Positions 45,066 through 53,766 of a stretch of DNA of 64,000 nucleotides are shown one piece after another. Each line of letters opens with the position of its first letter. The first letter of the stretch is position 1. The stretch comes from an uncultured Succinivibrio sp. GTDB taxonomy: Bacteria; Pseudomonadota; Gammaproteobacteria; Enterobacterales; Succinivibrionaceae. Location: positions 1 to 64,000 of the forward strand of contig CACZXZ010000004.1 of NCBI GenBank assembly GCA_902785325.1. The letters run 5' to 3'. The position numbers and the translations under genes are program-made. The notes under the pieces were generated by a model. That model was not told where the DNA came from. It saw only the letters and a program-made list of their open reading frames with translations, and made no database searches.

Positions 45066-46208
45066 ATGTTAGCCTTTAGACTCTTTCCTTTTGTTCAAGC
45101 CATCATCATCTTATGCTTTTTTATCTATCCAATTGAACACTTAAATAAAAAAGTAAAATGGGCATTAGCCATCATCTTAGGATTATCTAGCTTAAAGATT
45201 TACACCTTTGTGCTCACAGGTGGCACGATGATGGATCCTAATTTAACAAGAACACTGTCTATTATTTTAAATACACTCTATTTCACCTCTATTTTTGTAT
45301 TCTTATTAACCGTAATAAGAATGGGGATCAATGGACTTTTCAAGCTTATTAAAAAAGATAAAACTCGCTTTATTATTCCAGCTAAATCCTCTCGCTACGC
45401 TTTAACCTTTTTAGTGTTATCTTTTTTAATCTCCTGTAAAGGTATCTACAACGGTTTTGATAAGCCAGTTCTAACTGAGTACCAAATTGAAATTGCAAAT
45501 CTATCTGTTGCAGCTGATAACTTTAAGATAGTGCAACTGTCAGACTTACACATAAGTCTTCCTACAAGAGAAAGTGATATTGAGAATATCGTTGATAGAG
45601 TAAATAGGCTAAATCCTGACTTAATCGTTATCACAGGCGATCTTATTGACGGTGAAGTTGAAGCTTTAGAGCCTAAAACAAAAATTCTCTTCAATCTAAA
45701 AGCAAAATATGGTGTATACGGAGTATCAGGTAATCATGAGTTCTACTCTGGCTATCAAGAATGGGTAGATTATTTTACTAATGGTGGTATTCCTTTTTTA
45801 GAAAATAAAACTGTCAACATCAAAGATGAGAGTGGCACTCCCCTATTTAATCTAGCAGGTTTAATTGATAAAGCAGCAGAACGCTTTGATATGACAGAAC
45901 CAGATGTGGAAGCTGTAAAACCTTTTCTTGATAAAAATGTTCCATCAATATTTTTAGCCCATCAACCAAAGCTTTGTCTTGATTTAGAAGATCTTTCAGC
46001 ACTTACTTTATCAGGTCATACTCACGGAGGCATGATGCCAGGGCTTGCTACTTTAATAAAAATTGCTAACGGAGGCTTAGTAAGTGGCTACTATAAACTT
46101 GGTAATGAGCAAGTAATCGTATCTAACGGCACTCAAATTTGGGCTGGGGTACCACTTAGAATTGGCATTTTGTCTCAAATCAATCTCATTACCTTAAAAA
46201 GTAAGTGA
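45066..46208 (+). CDS. YkuE-like membrane metallophosphoesterase
   Basis: A 380-residue protein with four N-terminal membrane helices (within 1-135) and a calcineurin-like phosphoesterase domain behind them. Metal ligands are all there: LSDLH (about 157), TGDLIDG (about 190), SGNHEF (about 221), LSGHTHGG (about 316). Homologues include YkuE and YaeI, which act on lipids or nucleotide-lipid substrates; the substrate here is not known. No clear ribosome site. Confidence 0.9.
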   Translation: MLAFRLFPFVQAIIILCFFIYPIEHLNKKVKWALAIILGLSSLKIYTFVLTGGTMMDPNLTRTLSIILNTLYFTSIFVFLLTVIRMGINGLFKLIKKDKTRFIIPAKSSRYALTFLVLSFLISCKGIYNGFDKPVLTEYQIEIANLSVAADNFKIVQLSDLHISLPTRESDIENIVDRVNRLNPDLIVITGDLIDGEVEALEPKTKILFNLKAKYGVYGVSGNHEFYSGYQEWVDYFTNGGIPFLENKTVNIKDESGTPLFNLAGLIDKAAERFDMTEPDVEAVKPFLDKNVPSIFLAHQPKLCLDLEDLSALTLSGHTHGGMMPGLATLIKIANGGLVSGYYKLGNEQVIVSNGTQIWAGVPLRIGILSQINLITLKSK

Positions 46209-46296
46209 TCGTGCTTGTTAAATTAAACATTCACTCTTACTCTTTATAACACCTTAATCTATAATCAAACAAGATGTTTAGATTAAGGATCTTTTT

Positions 46297-47970
46297 ATGA
46301 GCTTAGATAGTTTACTTGAGTGTTTTAAATCCTCCCTTAAAGCTTCTGCGATAAGCGTTCTCTCTTGCAAAAATAATGAATATAAACTTGTAAAACTTAT
46401 CACCACTCAAGAGAGTTTACCTTCCTACACTATATTTGAAGGAAAAGTAGACTCTTTAACCCCTTTCTATGCTGAAGGTTATCAGATGCTAAGCCAAACC
46501 TGTGGCACCTTTTTAAATCCTATTAGCATTGGAAGATGTCCTGATGACGAGCCTCCTTATTGTCAAAATCCAAATCCAAACTTTAAAAACTGCTATAACT
46601 ACTGCCTCTTTTTTGAAGATAACAAATGGTATTTATTAGGCTTTACAAGCTCAAATCACTATATTGGAGTGTTTTATCTTTACCCTAACGGCAAGATCAA
46701 AATCGATATGGATTTAGCCTGCGCTAAACTTAAGGTAGGAGATCTTTTAGAATTTGAAAGTTTTACTATTCTTGAAGGTGACAGTAAACAAGAGCTTTTA
46801 GATAAGTTTGCAGCTCTTATCAACTCTCACCACAAGCCACTTCAATTTAAAAGTAATCCAAATGGTTGGTGCTCTTGGTATTACTACTATGAGAATATCT
46901 CAAGTAAAGCCATTAAAGACAATCTTGAGTTACTTAAAGAGCATAAAGCTCTTGAGTACATCCAAATTGATGATGGTTATCAAACTCACATGGGAGATTG
47001 GCTATGCTTTACCGACAAATTTGAAGGTGGTTTAAAAGCTATTGTAGATGACATCCATAAAGAAGGTAAAAAGGCAGCTTTATGGGTAGCTCCATTTATT
47101 GTAAGTGGTAATTCTAAGGTATTTAAAGAACATTCTGATTTTCTTTTAAAAGACTCCTTTGGAAATCTTGTAAGCTCTGACAATCTAACCTACGGTGGTT
47201 GGCGTGATACACCTTGGTATGCTTTAGATTTTAGTAATCCAAAGGTTTTAGATTACATCACTAAAGTCTTCCATTACTTTAGTCATGATCTTCACATCAA
47301 ATACTTTAAGCTTGATGCTTGTTACTGGGGAGCAATTAGGAGCTATTGCTACAACAGAAATTTCTCCTGTGTAGATAACTACAGAAAAGGTCTTGAGATC
47401 ATTTTAAAAGCTGTAGGTAAAGATGCTTTTATCCTAGGTTGCAATGCCCCATTATGGCCATCTTTAGGTTTAGTGCATGGTATGAGAGTTAGTGATGACA
47501 TTGTAAGAGAACATCACCGTATTAAACAAATTGCCTTTGAAGTATTTAACCGTCAGTGGATGAATAAAAAGCTTTGGATAAATGATCCTGATTGTTTGTG
47601 CTTAAAGAACTTAAAAGATCAGGTTGCATCAACTGAGGATTATAAAGTACATCTAGCTACCATCTTAATCTCTGATGGAGTTCTTATGCTTGGTGATGCT
47701 ATCCATACTTTAGAAGATACAGATTTTGAAAAGATCAACAAAATTCTTGAAGTTAAAGCTTGGGATAAAGAGATAAGTTATAGGGATGACTTTAGCTACT
47801 TTAAAATTCAAAATAAGAAAACTCATGAAGTAATTGAAGTGTATTTTAACTTTAGTGATAAGGAGCTAGCTTTAAGTTTTGCAAAACCTTGTAAAGAATT
47901 TTGGTGTGGAGAGAGTATTGAAGGTAAGTACACAGTTAGCAGTAATAGCGCTTTGTGTATTATTAGTTAA
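46297..47970 (+). CDS. GH36-type alpha-galactosidase
   Basis: A 557-residue glycoside hydrolase of family 36 (melibiase/raffinose-type). The barrel signatures are NGWCSWYYYYENI (about 190), YIQIDDGYQTHMGDW (about 222), and KYFKLDACYWGA with the likely nucleophile D near 339; RVSDDI (about 400) offers the acid/base. No signal peptide, so it would split galactosides inside the cell. Shorter than classical GH36 enzymes (about 700). AAGGAT precedes the ATG. No sugar transporter is adjacent. Confidence 0.85.
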   Translation: MSLDSLLECFKSSLKASAISVLSCKNNEYKLVKLITTQESLPSYTIFEGKVDSLTPFYAEGYQMLSQTCGTFLNPISIGRCPDDEPPYCQNPNPNFKNCYNYCLFFEDNKWYLLGFTSSNHYIGVFYLYPNGKIKIDMDLACAKLKVGDLLEFESFTILEGDSKQELLDKFAALINSHHKPLQFKSNPNGWCSWYYYYENISSKAIKDNLELLKEHKALEYIQIDDGYQTHMGDWLCFTDKFEGGLKAIVDDIHKEGKKAALWVAPFIVSGNSKVFKEHSDFLLKDSFGNLVSSDNLTYGGWRDTPWYALDFSNPKVLDYITKVFHYFSHDLHIKYFKLDACYWGAIRSYCYNRNFSCVDNYRKGLEIILKAVGKDAFILGCNAPLWPSLGLVHGMRVSDDIVREHHRIKQIAFEVFNRQWMNKKLWINDPDCLCLKNLKDQVASTEDYKVHLATILISDGVLMLGDAIHTLEDTDFEKINKILEVKAWDKEISYRDDFSYFKIQNKKTHEVIEVYFNFSDKELALSFAKPCKEFWCGESIEGKYTVSSNSALCIIS

Positions 47971-47997
47971 ACTGTAAATATTAGACAATTTGAAAGT

Positions 47998-48018
47998 AGC
48001 GGTGATTGCTTCACCGCT
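47998..48018. terminator. Bidirectional hairpin between convergent genes
   Basis: Perfect 8-bp stem AGCGGTGA/TCACCGCT (47998-48005, 48011-48018). It sits between the stops of the GH36 gene and the hydrolase gene; no T tract of note. The AGCGGTG core recurs in the terminator after cheW. Confidence 0.6.
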
Positions 48019-48028
48019 AGGAGAAAAT

Positions 48029-48574
48029 TTAAAAGTTGCTTAAAAAGGCATCAGTGCTCATCACAGTTGCAAATACTTTATCTAAAGCTGCAATATTTGC
48101 TTTGTGAACTGTGGTTGCTGGTATTATCTCGTCTTTGTAGGCAAGCTCTTTAGTGGTACAAGCATCCTCAATTAAAGTTACTTCATAGCCAAAATCTTTA
48201 GAAGCTCTTGTAGTAGTGCTTACACACATGTGAGTCATCATACCTGCAATAACAAGCTTGTTGATATGGTGCTCTTGTAAATAATCTTGAAGCGAAGTTT
48301 TAAAATAGGCACTAGGATAATCTTTAAAGATTACTTTCTCTTGAGGAAGTGGTTTTACTAAGCTTTGGATTTCACACAAATAGTCATGCTCTTGAGTGTA
48401 AGAGTCAGTATTAAAATTGTGGACAACATGGATAACCTCTAGGTTATGATGCCTAAAATACTCTAACAAAGCTTTAGCGTTAGTAGTAGCTTTTTCAGGT
48501 TCATGTAAGCAGAAAGGACCTTTGGCAAAATAAATATTTTGAATATCGATAAGTAATAATGCTGTATTATTCAT
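48029..48574 (-). CDS. Isochorismatase-like cysteine hydrolase
   Basis: A 181-residue cysteine hydrolase with the triad D10, K84, C117 in ALLLIDIQN, VIFKDYPSAYF and MMTHMCVST. Related enzymes act on nicotinamide, isochorismate or carbamates; the substrate cannot be told. The frame is open 11 codons further, but AGGAGA six to seven bases before the ATG at 48574 decides the start. Divergent from an HxlR regulator, which probably controls it. Confidence 0.9.
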   Translation of the reverse strand: MNNTALLLIDIQNIYFAKGPFCLHEPEKATTNAKALLEYFRHHNLEVIHVVHNFNTDSYTQEHDYLCEIQSLVKPLPQEKVIFKDYPSAYFKTSLQDYLQEHHINKLVIAGMMTHMCVSTTTRASKDFGYEVTLIEDACTTKELAYKDEIIPATTVHKANIAALDKVFATVMSTDAFLSNF

Positions 48575-48635
48575 GATAAGTCTCCTAAAATTTTCTGACA
48601 AAGTCATTTTAGGAGTGGTTTAATTTTGTGTAAAT

Positions 48636-48655
48636 TACCCACTTTTTCGTGGGTA
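48636..48655. promoter_or_regulatory. Inverted repeat, likely HxlR operator
   Basis: TACCCAC-TTTTTC-GTGGGTA, 7-bp arms, 8 bases before the HxlR-gene ATG and about 62 bases before the divergent hydrolase ATG. Size and symmetry suit a winged-helix dimer. Confidence 0.55.
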
Positions 48656-48662
48656 TCTTTGA

Positions 48663-49004
48663 ATGTATATGAAAATACGTGAAGACTACACCTGTCCTTT
48701 AGAAATCGTGCACGATTTAATCAAAGGAAAGTGGAAAACGATTATCATGTTTGGACTTAAAGATGGACCCAAATCTTTAAGCGAGCTTGAGCATGCCATA
48801 CATGGTATTTCTCAAAAAATGCTGCTTGAGCAATTAAAAGAACTACGTCAATTTAAGCTTATTGATAAAAAGACTTTTGAAGGCTATCCACTGCATGTAG
48901 AGTATTTCTTAACCGAAAACTTTGGTAAAAGAATGCTAAGTGCACTTAGGATTATGCAAGAAATAGGAAGTGAGATAATTTTATCTAAGGCTAAAAATTG
49001 CTAA
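48663..49004 (+). CDS. HxlR-family transcriptional regulator
   Basis: A 113-residue winged-helix protein. CPLEIVHDLIKGKWKTIIMFGL (in part), LSELEHAIHGISQKMLLEQLKEL (in part) and the wing are the HxlR core. HxlR proteins often respond to redox stress or aldehydes and control a divergent enzyme gene, here the isochorismatase-like hydrolase. An alternative ATG two codons on is possible; neither has a good ribosome site. Confidence 0.9.
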   Translation: MYMKIREDYTCPLEIVHDLIKGKWKTIIMFGLKDGPKSLSELEHAIHGISQKMLLEQLKELRQFKLIDKKTFEGYPLHVEYFLTENFGKRMLSALRIMQEIGSEIILSKAKNC

Positions 49005-49038
49005 AATTGCTCTTATTTCTTAAACAGCAGAGATTTTT

Positions 49039-49863
49039 ATGCCAAAAATTACTTATTCAGCAACAACTTTTCTTGATAACGTAAAGAACGAATACTTTGA
49101 CAATATTTTAAATCCTTCATTTGAAGAGTTAGGTCTATCTCAAGAAGAAAATCAAGTAGCAAAGGATCAAGCTGACAGTTCTTCAGAAGACATCAAAGAT
49201 AATACTTCGGAAAACTTTTCTTTACTAAGCATATTTGAAAATGCAGCAAAGTTGATGTTTTCAAAAACAAAAATCATCGAAGATCATTTTGATATGACCA
49301 AAAATTCTGGTACTTTTGGTACTTTAAACTCTTTGTACTATATCTATGGTGCATCTAACAATATCTTTTTTGAGAATAAGAAAGTCTATACCCACATCAG
49401 TAAGATGAAGATCCTAGACGTTGTAGAAGCAGCGGATTTTATTTATAAACATATAGACGTACTTACAAAAATATTGCACTTTAGCAAGAATTTAGCTGAT
49501 ATTTACATGGATAATGATTTTTTAAATCCAGGCTCCATCATCATAAGATTCAGCCACCCAAGAAACAGTATTGAGGCTTTCTTAACTCCTGAAATTATTC
49601 CTAAAGATCAATCTAAATGCATGAGGTTTTTCATCTCAAATGATCAATATGCTGAATATATTGGACTTGGAACCTTAAGTGCTAGTGATGACATCCATTC
49701 ACAAAGTCACAAATTTATTAAACAAATGAGATTAGCTGAAGACTTAATGTTTTTCATAAACACCTTAAGATACATTATTGAAAAGCCAGAAAGACTTGTT
49801 GAAGGTACCCCTGAAGGCTATAAAAATTTTTCACATGGATATATCTTAAAGTACATTCGTTAA
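49039..49863 (+). CDS. Hypothetical protein, paralogue of next gene
   Basis: A 274-residue protein of no family I recognise, clearly related to the next gene. Shared blocks: FFENKKVYTHISKM (about 111-124), an aspartate/alanine segment, and a C-terminal LMFFINTLRYIIEKPERL followed by GTP(E/K) and GY-LKYIR. The first 65 residues are unlike the partner and acidic. No signal peptide, membrane helix or catalytic motif is seen; likely cytoplasmic. Confidence 0.8.
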   Translation: MPKITYSATTFLDNVKNEYFDNILNPSFEELGLSQEENQVAKDQADSSSEDIKDNTSENFSLLSIFENAAKLMFSKTKIIEDHFDMTKNSGTFGTLNSLYYIYGASNNIFFENKKVYTHISKMKILDVVEAADFIYKHIDVLTKILHFSKNLADIYMDNDFLNPGSIIIRFSHPRNSIEAFLTPEIIPKDQSKCMRFFISNDQYAEYIGLGTLSASDDIHSQSHKFIKQMRLAEDLMFFINTLRYIIEKPERLVEGTPEGYKNFSHGYILKYIR

Positions 49864-49907
49864 CTTTAAGAATCACTTTAAAATTGATTTTTATGGAAGG
49901 ATAACTT

Positions 49908-50675
49908 ATGAGTAATGCGCGCTATTCAAGAAATGGCACTGTTGATGAGATATCAAGGAAATTTAAAGAAAAAATTGTTAACACCTTGGATCTAGACAAA
50001 ATCAAAGCCTTAGCTGCAAACGATAAAGATGAATCAATAATAATGAAAGAGTTTTTTGATCTTATTGGGAATAATTTTAAAGATCATTTAGACTTTTTTG
50101 AAAACTACTACGAGCTTGATCATGCCTCTGGTAAATTTGGTATGTATCAGTGTATGGCGTATACATTTGGTCAAACTAATGAGATCTTTTTTGAGAATAA
50201 AAAGCTCTACACTCATATCAGCAAAATGCCTAAATTAGACATTATTGATGCTACCGATTTTCTTTTAGAGAATATGGATAAACTCCGTCGACTAGTGCAC
50301 TTTTTACCAGATCAAGACGACAACGGTATTAAAGAGCTTTCAGACACAGTTTCTTTTGTCCTGCGCTTTAGTAACGCACAAATGGCTATACATGGTCTAA
50401 TTGCAGAATTTGAAGATCTTGACTATCCAATCCTGTCATTCTTTGTTGGAGATGACAATACAAACTCTTATATTGGAATTCCATCTTCTAAGGCTCCATC
50501 AGATATACGAAGGGAAATGAGAGAGAGATTTCCAACCTTAAATCTTAAGGATAAACTGATGTTCTATATCAATACTTTAAGGTATATTCTTGAAAAGCCT
50601 GAGAGATTAGAATACGGAACACCAAAAGATGTCCGTCCAACAGTTTTTGGATATACTCTAAGATACTTACCTTAA
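49908..50675 (+). CDS. Hypothetical protein, paralogue of preceding gene
   Basis: A 255-residue relative of the protein at 49039-49863. FFENKKLYTHISKMPKLD (about 99-116) and LMFYINTLRYILEKPERLEYG near the C-terminus are the strongest matches; FVLRFSNAQ corresponds to IIRFSHPRN in the partner. AAGGAT precedes the ATG; 44 bases separate the pair, which are probably read together. Function unknown. Confidence 0.8.
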   Translation: MSNARYSRNGTVDEISRKFKEKIVNTLDLDKIKALAANDKDESIIMKEFFDLIGNNFKDHLDFFENYYELDHASGKFGMYQCMAYTFGQTNEIFFENKKLYTHISKMPKLDIIDATDFLLENMDKLRRLVHFLPDQDDNGIKELSDTVSFVLRFSNAQMAIHGLIAEFEDLDYPILSFFVGDDNTNSYIGIPSSKAPSDIRREMRERFPTLNLKDKLMFYINTLRYILEKPERLEYGTPKDVRPTVFGYTLRYLP

Positions 50676-50705
50676 GATTACGATTCCCTAAGAGGTTCAC
50701 AATTG

Positions 50706-50728
50706 CAGTAGCTTGATTTAAGCTACTG
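50706..50728. terminator. Hairpin at the convergent pncC end
   Basis: Arms CAGTAGCTT and AAGCTACTG (50706-50714, 50720-50728) around GATTT; it overlaps the last codons of pncC and lies 30 bases after the plus-strand pair. Confidence 0.5.
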
Positions 50729-51221
50729 TAGTTTCAATTAAAGCCTTTAGAGCATGCAAGGTAGTTTGCAATCTTATCTCATCTCTTGAGCCATGTAATT
50801 GCAAGAGGGTAGCGCGACTCTCCCCTCCCCTTCTTTGCACAGCCATCCATACGGTGCCAACAGGTTTAGTTGGAGTACCACCATCAGGACCTGCAATACC
50901 ACTTACCGCAACTGCAATTGTTGCTTTAGTGGCTTTATTTAAAGCACCATTGGTCATTTGTTTAACCACAGCTTCTGATACAGCGCCAAACTCGTTTAGA
51001 GTTTCATTTTTAACCCCTAGAATATCGTGCTTTAGTTCATTTGAATAGGTTACAAAACCACCTTCAAAGTAACTTGAGGAGCCTGGGATTTTAACAATAG
51101 ATGAGGCAATTTCACCTGCGGTTAGAGATTCTGCGGTAACGTAGATTTGATGGTATTTTGGAAATAACTCCTTGAGATCTAATGCTGCTTGCATGATCTC
51201 ATCTTGTAAATTCTTAATCAT
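50718..51221 (-). CDS. pncC: Nicotinamide-nucleotide amidase (CinA C-terminal type)
   Basis: A 167-residue stand-alone CinA C-terminal domain. TAESLTAGEIASSIVKIPGSSSYFEGGFVTYS (in part), ISGIAGPDGGTP-like AVSGIAGPDGG, and KPVGTVWMA are family signatures. PncC deamidates NMN to nicotinate mononucleotide for NAD recycling. Last gene of the chemotaxis cluster by position, six bases after the DUF2802 gene. Confidence 0.93.
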   Translation of the reverse strand: MIKNLQDEIMQAALDLKELFPKYHQIYVTAESLTAGEIASSIVKIPGSSSYFEGGFVTYSNELKHDILGVKNETLNEFGAVSEAVVKQMTNGALNKATKATIAVAVSGIAGPDGGTPTKPVGTVWMAVQRRGGESRATLLQLHGSRDEIRLQTTLHALKALIETTVA

Positions 51222-51227
51222 AATATT

Positions 51228-51944
51228 TTATCGTGGACGACGTAAGATAGACTTTGAACCTATACCGTAAGCATCACGAGCTTTTAGATTAGCTACATGG
51301 TGGGTAGGTTGCATTTTGCGAGCAAAAGCTTGAGTTTCCTCATTTTGCTCAACTGCTTGAGCTAAAGGATCTTCAACTGCTGAAGTAGTATTTACTTGAG
51401 CTGATTGATACTGCTCAGTCATTTGATGAGCTTGCTCTTCAATAGATTTTGGTCTTGCCTGAAGATTATGGACTTTAGCAAGCATAGATACTTCATAGCT
51501 TGGTAAGTTAGTCTTAGCAATAACCTCATCAATGCTCATACCTTCAGAGAGTAATCTCTTAGCTAAGATGATAGGTTGATTCTCAACAGAATTGTTCTCA
51601 AACTCTTTTTTAGTCTGCTCTACTTTAACCTGAAGATTGTCAAAAGAGGTATCGATTGAACGTTGCTTATCAATTAAATCCTCTAGAGTTTGAGTTACAT
51701 AATTTAATTGCTTGTCGTAAGACTTAGATTTTCTGTCTAAGGCTAGAACTTGCTCTTCTTGTTTAGTAACTTGCTCATTTAGTGCTTTTAAAGCCTGCTC
51801 TAAAGACTTACGCAGTGCACTATTCTCTTTTTCAAGAACTGACGATCTGTGGGAGGAGATGATAAAAGAAATTAGAATAAAGATAAGTAGCACTACTACA
51901 GCGCCAATTACAACCATCATAGAAACATCTAAATATGACTGCAT
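51228..51944 (-). CDS. DUF2802 membrane coiled-coil protein
   Basis: A 238-residue protein: one N-terminal membrane helix (about 9-31), a coiled coil (about 36-110) and the DUF2802 segment (LAKRLLSEGMSIDEVIAKTNLPSYEVSMLAK, in part, about 128-158), a small helix-turn-helix-like motif. In Pseudomonas and Vibrio a DUF2802 gene likewise follows cheW. Function not established. A hairpin terminator lies between cheW and it, so it may have its own promoter. Confidence 0.9.
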   Translation of the reverse strand: MQSYLDVSMMVVIGAVVVLLIFILISFIISSHRSSVLEKENSALRKSLEQALKALNEQVTKQEEQVLALDRKSKSYDKQLNYVTQTLEDLIDKQRSIDTSFDNLQVKVEQTKKEFENNSVENQPIILAKRLLSEGMSIDEVIAKTNLPSYEVSMLAKVHNLQARPKSIEEQAHQMTEQYQSAQVNTTSAVEDPLAQAVEQNEETQAFARKMQPTHHVANLKARDAYGIGSKSILRRPR

Positions 51945-52039
51945 AAAAACTCTTTATTCTTTAAAAAAAATTCTATTTAAAATTAACTATATAGCTATAC
52001 TAGCAGATTTTTTTAGTTTGTGCTGAATTTATACAAAAA

Positions 52040-52064
52040 AGCGGTGACTTGCACCGCTATTTTT
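52040..52064 (-). terminator. Terminator after cheW
   Basis: Minus strand: AGCGGTG/CACCGCT stem (arms 52040-52046 and 52052-52058) with a 5-base loop and a T run on the minus strand; T-rich on the other side too, so it may act both ways. Confidence 0.85.
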
Positions 52065-52080
52065 TGTATAAATTTTTAAA

Positions 52081-52590
52081 TTAACCTAAGTTTGTTACTT
52101 CTTTCCACTCAGATTCAGTGAATAACTTAGTTAAATCAATTAAGATTAACAAGTCATCCTTGCGGTTGCATACGCCACTGATGAACTGAGCATTTTCCTC
52201 AGTACCAACATTTGGTGTATCGTCAATATCAGCAGTATTAAGATCAGCAACTTCAGCAACTGAATCTACTAAGATACCAATTACGTGTTTTTCTGACTCA
52301 ATAATCATGATACGAGTGTTATCGGTAACCTCAGCTGGTGGAATACCAAAACGAGCACGAGTATCAATAACAGTTACTACGTTACCACGCAGATTGATAA
52401 TACCTAGTACATATGAAGGTGCGCCAGGAACAGGAGCAATGTCAGTGTAGCGTAATACTTCACGAACTTGCATAACATTTACGCCATACATTTCATTACC
52501 TAATTGGAAGGTAACCCAACGAAGTAACTCACCTTTCTTATCATTAGCGCCTAGATCAAGAAAGCTGCTTTGTTTTTCTTCTTTTGACAT
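52081..52590 (-). CDS. cheW: Chemotaxis coupling protein CheW
   Basis: A 169-residue adaptor linking chemoreceptors to CheA. The SH3-like double-barrel signatures VMQVREVLRYTDIAPVPGAPSYVLGIINLRG (in part) and VIDTRARFG are intact. Separated by 112 bases from the parP gene upstream, leaving room for a promoter. Confidence 0.96.
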   Translation of the reverse strand: MSKEEKQSSFLDLGANDKKGELLRWVTFQLGNEMYGVNVMQVREVLRYTDIAPVPGAPSYVLGIINLRGNVVTVIDTRARFGIPPAEVTDNTRIMIIESEKHVIGILVDSVAEVADLNTADIDDTPNVGTEENAQFISGVCNRKDDLLILIDLTKLFTESEWKEVTNLG

Positions 52591-52702
52591 TGATAAATTC
52601 CTCTTATGTTCACATCTATTAAAGTATGTGCTTTTTCTTTATTTATAGTCTTATTTTAATCAAGATATCAATAAATACAGTGGTAAAAAGTTAAAACTTT
52701 GA

Positions 52703-53749
52703 TCATTCACTCATTTGCAGATCTAGATCTTTGAGGTTCACACCATTTTCAAACATCTTGATTAAGGCATCTACGTGCAACAATGCACACATTTCTTTTT
52801 TCACGATGCCTGCAAGCCAAGGTCTGTTACCTGCGTTTTCACGCCAGGTTACATTATCCTTGTGCAAAATCTTATTACCCTCAAGTTTATCACAACCTAT
52901 GGACCATAGAGTTTTGCCAAGTGCAATCATATACTCATACTTATCGGCAGGCTCCACGTCAGACTTTACCCATTTAATGGTATCAACTACATTCATCTTA
53001 CGACCACGAATGTCAGCAATACCCATAAACCACTTTGGTTTACCAAATAATGGGGTGATCTTGTCACACTGGAAGATACCACCTAAATCCACAAGTGGCA
53101 CTGCAAAGCGAATACCACGTACTTGGAAGAACAAAGCCTGGAAATCATTAGGCATCTCAATATTCTTCCACTCATAAGGAGACTCTTTAGGTGTCTCTTG
53201 CAATTCCTGCTCAGTTGCAACTTCCTTATCTTTAGCTACAACTTTAGTAGTCTCTTGTGCAACTTGAGTTTCTGTAGCAGTTTGAGTCTCAGTCTCTGTT
53301 TGAGTTTCAGTCTTAGTCTCTTGTGCAACTTTAGTATCTTCTACAACTTGAGTTTGGGTAACAGACTTTACTTTAGTCTCAAGATCTTCAAGTAAAGACT
53401 GCAATGATGGATGCTCAGCAAAAGGTAAGCTCTCAGTTTGAGTCTTAGTCTCTTCTTGAACTTGCAATTGAGGTTCTAAGTCATCTTGAGCAACCTCATT
53501 GGCTTTGATCTCTTGATAGCTTGGATTTACCTTTAGAGTTTCAGGATCATAGCTTGGAGCAATATACTCATTTTGGGCATCTTTACCCTTTGCTTGTAAG
53601 CTATCTTGTGCCTCTAGCTTTGAGATCTCCTCATCAGACACAGACAAGTCGTGAGTGGCAACGTCCTCTGTTGTATCAGCAGGGACTTCCTCTTCAAGCA
53701 TTTGCTTAAAGTATGCTACTAAAGTGTCGTCTATCTCGTGAAATGACAT
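52703..53749 (-). CDS. parP: ParP-like CheW-domain protein
   Basis: A 348-residue protein whose last third (about 203-345) is a CheW-like domain, preceded by a long acidic linker. Residues 132-170 are a degenerate T/Q/E repeat (QTETETQTATETQ). Position after parC and before cheW matches ParP of Vibrio, which binds CheA and ParC to keep chemoreceptor arrays at the cell pole. 17 bases after parC. Confidence 0.87.
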   Translation of the reverse strand: MSFHEIDDTLVAYFKQMLEEEVPADTTEDVATHDLSVSDEEISKLEAQDSLQAKGKDAQNEYIAPSYDPETLKVNPSYQEIKANEVAQDDLEPQLQVQEETKTQTESLPFAEHPSLQSLLEDLETKVKSVTQTQVVEDTKVAQETKTETQTETETQTATETQVAQETTKVVAKDKEVATEQELQETPKESPYEWKNIEMPNDFQALFFQVRGIRFAVPLVDLGGIFQCDKITPLFGKPKWFMGIADIRGRKMNVVDTIKWVKSDVEPADKYEYMIALGKTLWSIGCDKLEGNKILHKDNVTWRENAGNRPWLAGIVKKEMCALLHVDALIKMFENGVNLKDLDLQMSE

Positions 53750-53766
53750 ACAAAAATATTCCTTAT

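Noticed and set aside
52731..53395. Plus-strand frames of 90-148 codons opposite parP
   Set aside because: Antisense to the repeat-rich parP gene; the leucine/serine/cysteine-rich translation mirrors the T/Q/E repeats.
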